DNA of 64,000 bases. It comes from CATQGW01 sp965242565 (GTDB lineage: Bacteria; Chloroflexota; Dehalococcoidia; Bin125). Under the pieces are notes generated by a model. It did not search any database and was not told the origin of the DNA. It saw only the letters and a program-made list of their open reading frames with translations. A program made the translations under genes and the position numbers. This document shows positions 60,512 to 64,000 of the stretch, piece by piece (positions within the stretch are counted from its first letter, which is position 1; each line of letters starts with the position of its first letter). The stretch is taken from the NCBI GenBank assembly GCA_965242565.1, contig OZ251457.1:558001-622000 (forward strand). Reading direction: 5' to 3'.

Positions 60512-61678
60512 TTAGATGCGAGGGAGGCCGAGGCCGCGCTGGGCCATGATGTTGCGCTGGAGTTCGTTGGCGCCGGCGCCGAAGGTGGGCATCACGGCGG
60601 CCATATAGCCGTTGGCGGCGGCACCCTCGATCGGCGCGCGCGGGTCGGGCGCTTCCAGCTGGCCGTAGAGGCCCATCGCGTGCAGCGAGAAGTTTTGCAG
60701 CCGCTGCATCATCTCCGTGCTGAACACCTTGACCTGGCTGGCCTCGTAGTTGGGGCTCTCGTCGCGCTTGAGCATGTCCAGGATGCGGTAGGAGAGGTGC
60801 TGGAGCACTTCGATCTCGATCCGGTAGTTGGCCAGGCCGTGGCGGATGCCCTCGTCCTCAACCGCGCGGCCGGCGGGGCCGGCGCTGCGCGCCCACTCGA
60901 TCAGCGCGTCGTAGACGGCGCGCACGCCGGAGACGGTGAAGATCGAGATGCGCTCGCGGTCCAGCGCGTGCGCGGCGTAGTACCAGCCGCGGTTCTCCTC
61001 GCCGACCAGCGCCTCGGTGGGCACGCGCACATCCTCAAAGTAGACCTCGTTGGTGCGGTAGCCGGGCATCGTCCAGATCGGTTTGACCGTGATGCCGCTC
61101 GACTTGAGGTCGACCAGCATCATCGAGACGCCGCGGTGCTTGGGCGCGTCGGGGTCGGTGCGCGTCGCCAGCCAGACGTACTCGGAGCGGTGCGCGCCGG
61201 AGGTGAAGCGCTTCGTGCCGTTGAGGATGTAGTCGTCGCCGTCTTTGGCGGCGCGCAGCTGGAGCGAGGCGAGGTCGCTGCCGGCGTCGGGTTCGGTGTA
61301 GCCGAGCGCGAACTCGACCTCGCCGCGGGCGATCGGCGGCAGGAAGCGGTCGCGCTGCTCATCGGTGCCGAAGCGCATCAGCGTCGGCCCGACCTGCTGG
61401 GTGGCAACGGTCGCCTGGGGCGCGCCGACGTAGTTCATCGCCTCCCAGAAGAGGTATTGCTCTTCGAGCGAGCGCGCCTGTCCGCCGTATTCGGCCGGCC
61501 AGGACATCGTCAGCCAGCCGCGCTCGGCGAGCAGCTTGCGGAAACCGCGCTCGTCCTCGAACGACTCGGTGTCGGGGTCGCCGATCCGCCTGCGCAGCTC
61601 CGGCGTCCATTCGGCGTCGAGGAAGTTCTTGACCTCCGCCTCGAAGGCGAGGGCCTGTTCGCTGAAGTGGTATTCCAT
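60512..61678 (-). CDS. Acyl-CoA dehydrogenase
   Basis: A 388-residue FAD enzyme introducing the alpha-beta double bond in acyl-CoA. ACAD blocks: FALGYTEPDAGSDLASLQLR, NGTKRFTSGAHRSEYVWLA, ALDRERISIFTVSGVRAVYD and the C-terminal FGAGANELQRNIMAQRGLGLPR. The ATG at 61678 (MEYHFSEQALAFEAEV) is the natural start. Sequence most resembles the acyl-CoA dehydrogenases of steroid/aromatic-type CoA degradation clusters, but the substrate is not determinable. Confidence 0.9.
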   Translation of the reverse strand: MEYHFSEQALAFEAEVKNFLDAEWTPELRRRIGDPDTESFEDERGFRKLLAERGWLTMSWPAEYGGQARSLEEQYLFWEAMNYVGAPQATVATQQVGPTLMRFGTDEQRDRFLPPIARGEVEFALGYTEPDAGSDLASLQLRAAKDGDDYILNGTKRFTSGAHRSEYVWLATRTDPDAPKHRGVSMMLVDLKSSGITVKPIWTMPGYRTNEVYFEDVRVPTEALVGEENRGWYYAAHALDRERISIFTVSGVRAVYDALIEWARSAGPAGRAVEDEGIRHGLANYRIEIEVLQHLSYRILDMLKRDESPNYEASQVKVFSTEMMQRLQNFSLHAMGLYGQLEAPDPRAPIEGAAANGYMAAVMPTFGAGANELQRNIMAQRGLGLPRI

Positions 61679-61700
61679 CGCTGGACTCCTGGTTCTCGGC

Positions 61701-63143
61701 TCAGGCAGGGCCTGCTTTATTTGGCGCGACACGCGCAATGTACGACACGAGCAAGCCGTTTGCGCCGTTGCGGCTGTCGGGCCCGGTTGCGGCGGCGAGC
61801 CCGTTGGCCGCGGGTTGGGGCCGCGGAGCTCGCGGCGCGACAGGCACCGTGGAGGCGCCGCCCTGCTGCGGCACGCGGGCGCGCGGGATCACCGGGCGCA
61901 GGACGATCAGCGCGACGAGGAAGACCAACACGACCCAGGACATCGGCGGAAAGAGCGTCTCCATTGTGAGCATCTCGGCCAGCGCGCCGAGCGGCAGCGC
62001 GACCAGCTGGGCCATGCCCATGCCGAGGAAGACGAGCCCCATCACGCGCCCGCGCATCTCGTTGGGTGCGATGTGCGCGATGATCGCGGCCGAGGCGACC
62101 ATCGCCATCGACATTCCGGTACCGAGCAGGTAGTTGCCGACGATTGCGTTGACCGCGGTGGGCATCAAGGTGAAGACGACGAAGCCGAGCGCCATCACGA
62201 TTACGCCGGAGCTCGTGAGCAGCCCCTTGCGCTCGATCCAGGAGAAGCGCACCAGAATCGCCGAGGCGAGCATCGCGCCGAGACCCCAGAAGACGGCGAT
62301 GAAGCTGAACTGCGACCAGGTCGCGCCGACCACCGTCGTCACCCATTGCGGCCCGAGCGCGCCGGTCGGCGGCATGATCAGCGTCATCATCAGCACGACT
62401 GCGGCGACGGTCCAGAGGATCGTGGGCTGCGAGCGGGTGTAGCGCAGCCCGGCGGCGATGTCGCGGAAGGCTTGCCCGGCTCCGCCCTGCCGCGCGGCGA
62501 GGTGGGCGGCGGAGAAGACGGTGCGGTATGACATCATCGCCAGAATCAGTACCTCGCCGAGATGCCCGACCGAGGAGACGGCGTAGACGGTGCCGTGTCC
62601 GAGGTAGTCGATCATCAGGCCGGAGGCGACGATCGCGATCGGCATCGCGAGCGACATTGCGGCCGAGTTGAGCGCGATGCCGGCGGGCGTGAGGCGCGGG
62701 CCGAGGATTTCGGGAGCGATCGCGTTGCGAGTGGGGCCGTCGATGGCGTGCGCGGCAGAGGCGAGCGCGGTTAGCGCGAAGAAGAGCGCGATCGCGTAGG
62801 CATCGGCCGCGCCGGCCCACATCATCGCGGCGATCGCCATATTGACCACGAACGCGAGTGTCTGGGTGGCCATCAGCAGACGGCGGCGGTCGAAGCGGTC
62901 GGCCAGCGCGCCGCCGAACAGCCCGAAGCCGACCATGCCTAGGCCGCGGATCGTGCTGATCGCCGCGATCATCACCACTTCGTTCTCCTCCGCCACGACC
63001 TGGATCCAGGCGATGGCGGTGACGAACTGGAGCGGCATCATGCTCTGGCCGACGATGAAGCCGCCGAGCAGCAGGCGGAATTCGCGCAGGCGCAGCGGTT
63101 CGAGCATGCCCGGGCGGCCGCTCACCTCAGCGGCGGCGCTCAC
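61701..63143 (-). CDS. MFS transporter (EntS-like exporter)
   Basis: A 480-residue major facilitator with 11-12 membrane helices. It begins near LREFRLLLGGFIVGQSMMPL and has the MFS loop FGGALADRFDRRRLLM between helices 2 and 3. The C-terminal tail of about 60 residues is Pro/Ala-rich and polar. The family includes EntS-type siderophore exporters and many drug exporters. GTG at 63143 is chosen: AAGGGAG lies 6 nt upstream and the GTG overlaps the repaired stop of the upstream methyltransferase (GTGA). Confidence 0.85.
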   Translation of the reverse strand: MSAAAEVSGRPGMLEPLRLREFRLLLGGFIVGQSMMPLQFVTAIAWIQVVAEENEVVMIAAISTIRGLGMVGFGLFGGALADRFDRRRLLMATQTLAFVVNMAIAAMMWAGAADAYAIALFFALTALASAAHAIDGPTRNAIAPEILGPRLTPAGIALNSAAMSLAMPIAIVASGLMIDYLGHGTVYAVSSVGHLGEVLILAMMSYRTVFSAAHLAARQGGAGQAFRDIAAGLRYTRSQPTILWTVAAVVLMMTLIMPPTGALGPQWVTTVVGATWSQFSFIAVFWGLGAMLASAILVRFSWIERKGLLTSSGVIVMALGFVVFTLMPTAVNAIVGNYLLGTGMSMAMVASAAIIAHIAPNEMRGRVMGLVFLGMGMAQLVALPLGALAEMLTMETLFPPMSWVVLVFLVALIVLRPVIPRARVPQQGGASTVPVAPRAPRPQPAANGLAAATGPDSRNGANGLLVSYIARVAPNKAGPA

Positions 63144-63810
63144 GGCGTACTCCCTTTGCTTGCCTTGCAAGCTTCGAGCACGGTGTGGCGCTTGCCCTGG
63201 TGCGCCTTGTTGACGGACTCGGCCCGAAGATCAGCTGGAGGCGGCGCTGGATGTAGCGGCGGATGCCATTGACGATCACGACCGCCAGCGTACCGCCGTC
63301 GGCGAGGTAATCGTGCGCCTCCAGCAGGATCTCATCCAGCGCGTCATTGCCGGCCTGTGCGGGCAGGTTGGCGACGATCAAGTCGTAGGGATCGCCGTCG
63401 ATATCGCGCAGGCCGGGGCTGAGCGCAACGGTGGCGTTGGTCAGCCGGTTGGCGGCGATGTTGGCGCGTGTTGCCTCGACGGCGCGGAGGTCTGAGTCGA
63501 CCAGCACGACCTCCGCTTCCGGCCAGCGGGCGGCGAGGGTCAGGCCGATTGCGCCGTAGCCGCAGCCGAAATCAAGCACGCGGCGCTGCGACGGGGCAGG
63601 TTCGAGTTCGCGCAGCAACAGCGCAGTGCCCTGATCGATTGAGCGGGCGGAGAAGAGGCCGTGGCGGCTTTCGAGCGTGAGAATGTGCGGACCCGCGTCG
63701 TGCTGAATCGTCGGCTGCGCCGCCAGCCCTCGGCGCAGATCCACCAGTGAATCGCTCGGCGGATCGCCTGCGGCGCGCTCTTCGCTTTCGGCGGCTGCGG
63801 CGTCGTTCAC
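63140..63810 (-). pseudogene. Class I SAM methyltransferase (RsmC/RlmG-like) with C-terminal frameshift
   Basis: GTG start at 63810 overlapping the previous stop. N-terminal HILTLESRHGLFSARSIDQG, SAM motif VLDFGCGYGAIGLTLA, acidic VVLVDSDLRAVEATRANIAA, and the catalytic LIVANLPAQAGND, which has the NxPx form of base N-methyltransferases (NLPA in place of NPPF). After RRLQLIFG the frame shifts near 63222. One extra base restores AESVNKAHQGKRHTVLEACK with a TGA at 63142-63140, overlapping the MFS start. As sequenced the protein instead ends in Arg/Ser-rich nonsense at 63127. Probably methylates 16S or 23S rRNA guanine. Confidence 0.75.
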
Positions 63811-64000
63811 CCTTGAATCAGCGCCGAGGGCGGGACGAATGTCGCCGCGCCGATCTCGTGGCCCCAACCCATCCCGGTGTAGATGCTCGTCCACTTCCCC
63901 GCGTGGCTGCCGGCCACAGTGAGCTGGATGAAGGACGGATCGACGAATTTGGGGATCGGGCGATCCAGGTCCTGCTCCGTGTAGCCGGGCTGCCCCAGCA
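63807..64000 (-). CDS. 3'-terminal fragment of an unrecognised gene
   Basis: The minus frame is open from the window edge to TGA at 63809-63807. The visible C-terminus reads PGYTEQDLDRPIPKFVDPSF, IQLTVAGSHAGKWTSIYTGM, GWGHEIGAATFVPPSALIQG. It has no family signature I can name. Its stop overlaps the methyltransferase GTG (GTGA), so the two are co-transcribed. Confidence 0.55.
   Translation of the reverse strand, partial: LGQPGYTEQDLDRPIPKFVDPSFIQLTVAGSHAGKWTSIYTGMGWGHEIGAATFVPPSALIQG

Overview
The window is about 64 kb of very GC-rich bacterial DNA from a single chromosome-like stretch. It has dense operons, frequent ATGA/GTGA gene overlaps, many GTG and TTG starts, and no rRNA, confident tRNA, CRISPR array, integrase or transposase. 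It carries a B12-dependent class II ribonucleotide reductase, coenzyme F420 genes (cofD-cofC), several CaiB/BaiF CoA-transferases, an acyl-CoA dehydrogenase, a nitronate monooxygenase and a 2Fe-2S ferredoxin. This mix suggests an aerobic heterotroph, most likely a Chloroflexota lineage of the Dehalococcoidia/SAR202 type. That placement is inference; no marker gene settles it.

Layout. 1-5.5 kb: an amidase broken by an in-frame TAG, a lipoprotein with PEP/pyruvate-binding domains in an unusual order, and an ADP-forming acyl-CoA synthetase-like protein. 5.6-9.1 kb: a metal-binding HMA protein, endonuclease IV, an RCC1-like lipoprotein and a secreted HNH nuclease with a G10 tract in its signal peptide. 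9.1-12.2 kb: a LysR regulator, a ferredoxin and two small proteins, then nitronate monooxygenase. 12.3-15.4 kb is an accessory islet: a zinc-finger HNH protein, a phage/RAMP-like protein, blocks of 5-bp-periodic GGCNN repeats and two divergent HNH-type nucleases. 15.4-26 kb: an ABC exporter (FtsX/LolD type), an FMN split-barrel protein with a formyltransferase, FmdB, HtpX beside a decayed HtpX paralogue, a membrane protein with a small convergent partner, an AMP-forming acyl-CoA synthetase and an acyl-CoA carboxylase beta subunit. 26-27 kb is almost wholly repeats. 27-37 kb: an amino-acid-type binding protein, an AlkA-like glycosylase with a nitroreductase, two DUF3105 proteins, and a thiolase-like/DUF35/CaiB/CaiB operon. 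37.4-39.2 kb: two more copies of the membrane protein with small convergent partners. 39-50 kb: a FabL-like reductase, an M20 peptidase, two alpha/beta hydrolases, a LysM-M23 peptidase, a sirtuin, a MetE-like protein and nrdJ. 50-57 kb: three RDD proteins, a broken RCC1 gene with a G12 tract, a PHP phosphoesterase and cofD-cofC. 57.1-60.5 kb: four tandem copies of a two-gene cassette (a ~100-residue DUF5678-like protein plus a retropepsin-like protease). 60.5-64 kb: an acyl-CoA dehydrogenase, an MFS exporter and a frameshifted methyltransferase.

Two loci look like undescribed systems. One is the four-fold DUF5678-like/retropepsin array, in which every pair has the same 4-nt spacing. The other is a family of three-helix membrane proteins (three copies), each facing a tiny convergently transcribed protein with an LPPPGPE-like motif. 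A third candidate is the HNH/RAMP-like/GGCNN islet.

At least five genes carry nonsense or frameshift lesions (amidase, second HtpX, thiolase-like, RCC1, methyltransferase). Some may be assembly errors; others, such as the lost HEXXH motif, are clearly evolutionary. The intergenic space holds four families of palindromic or tandem repeats.
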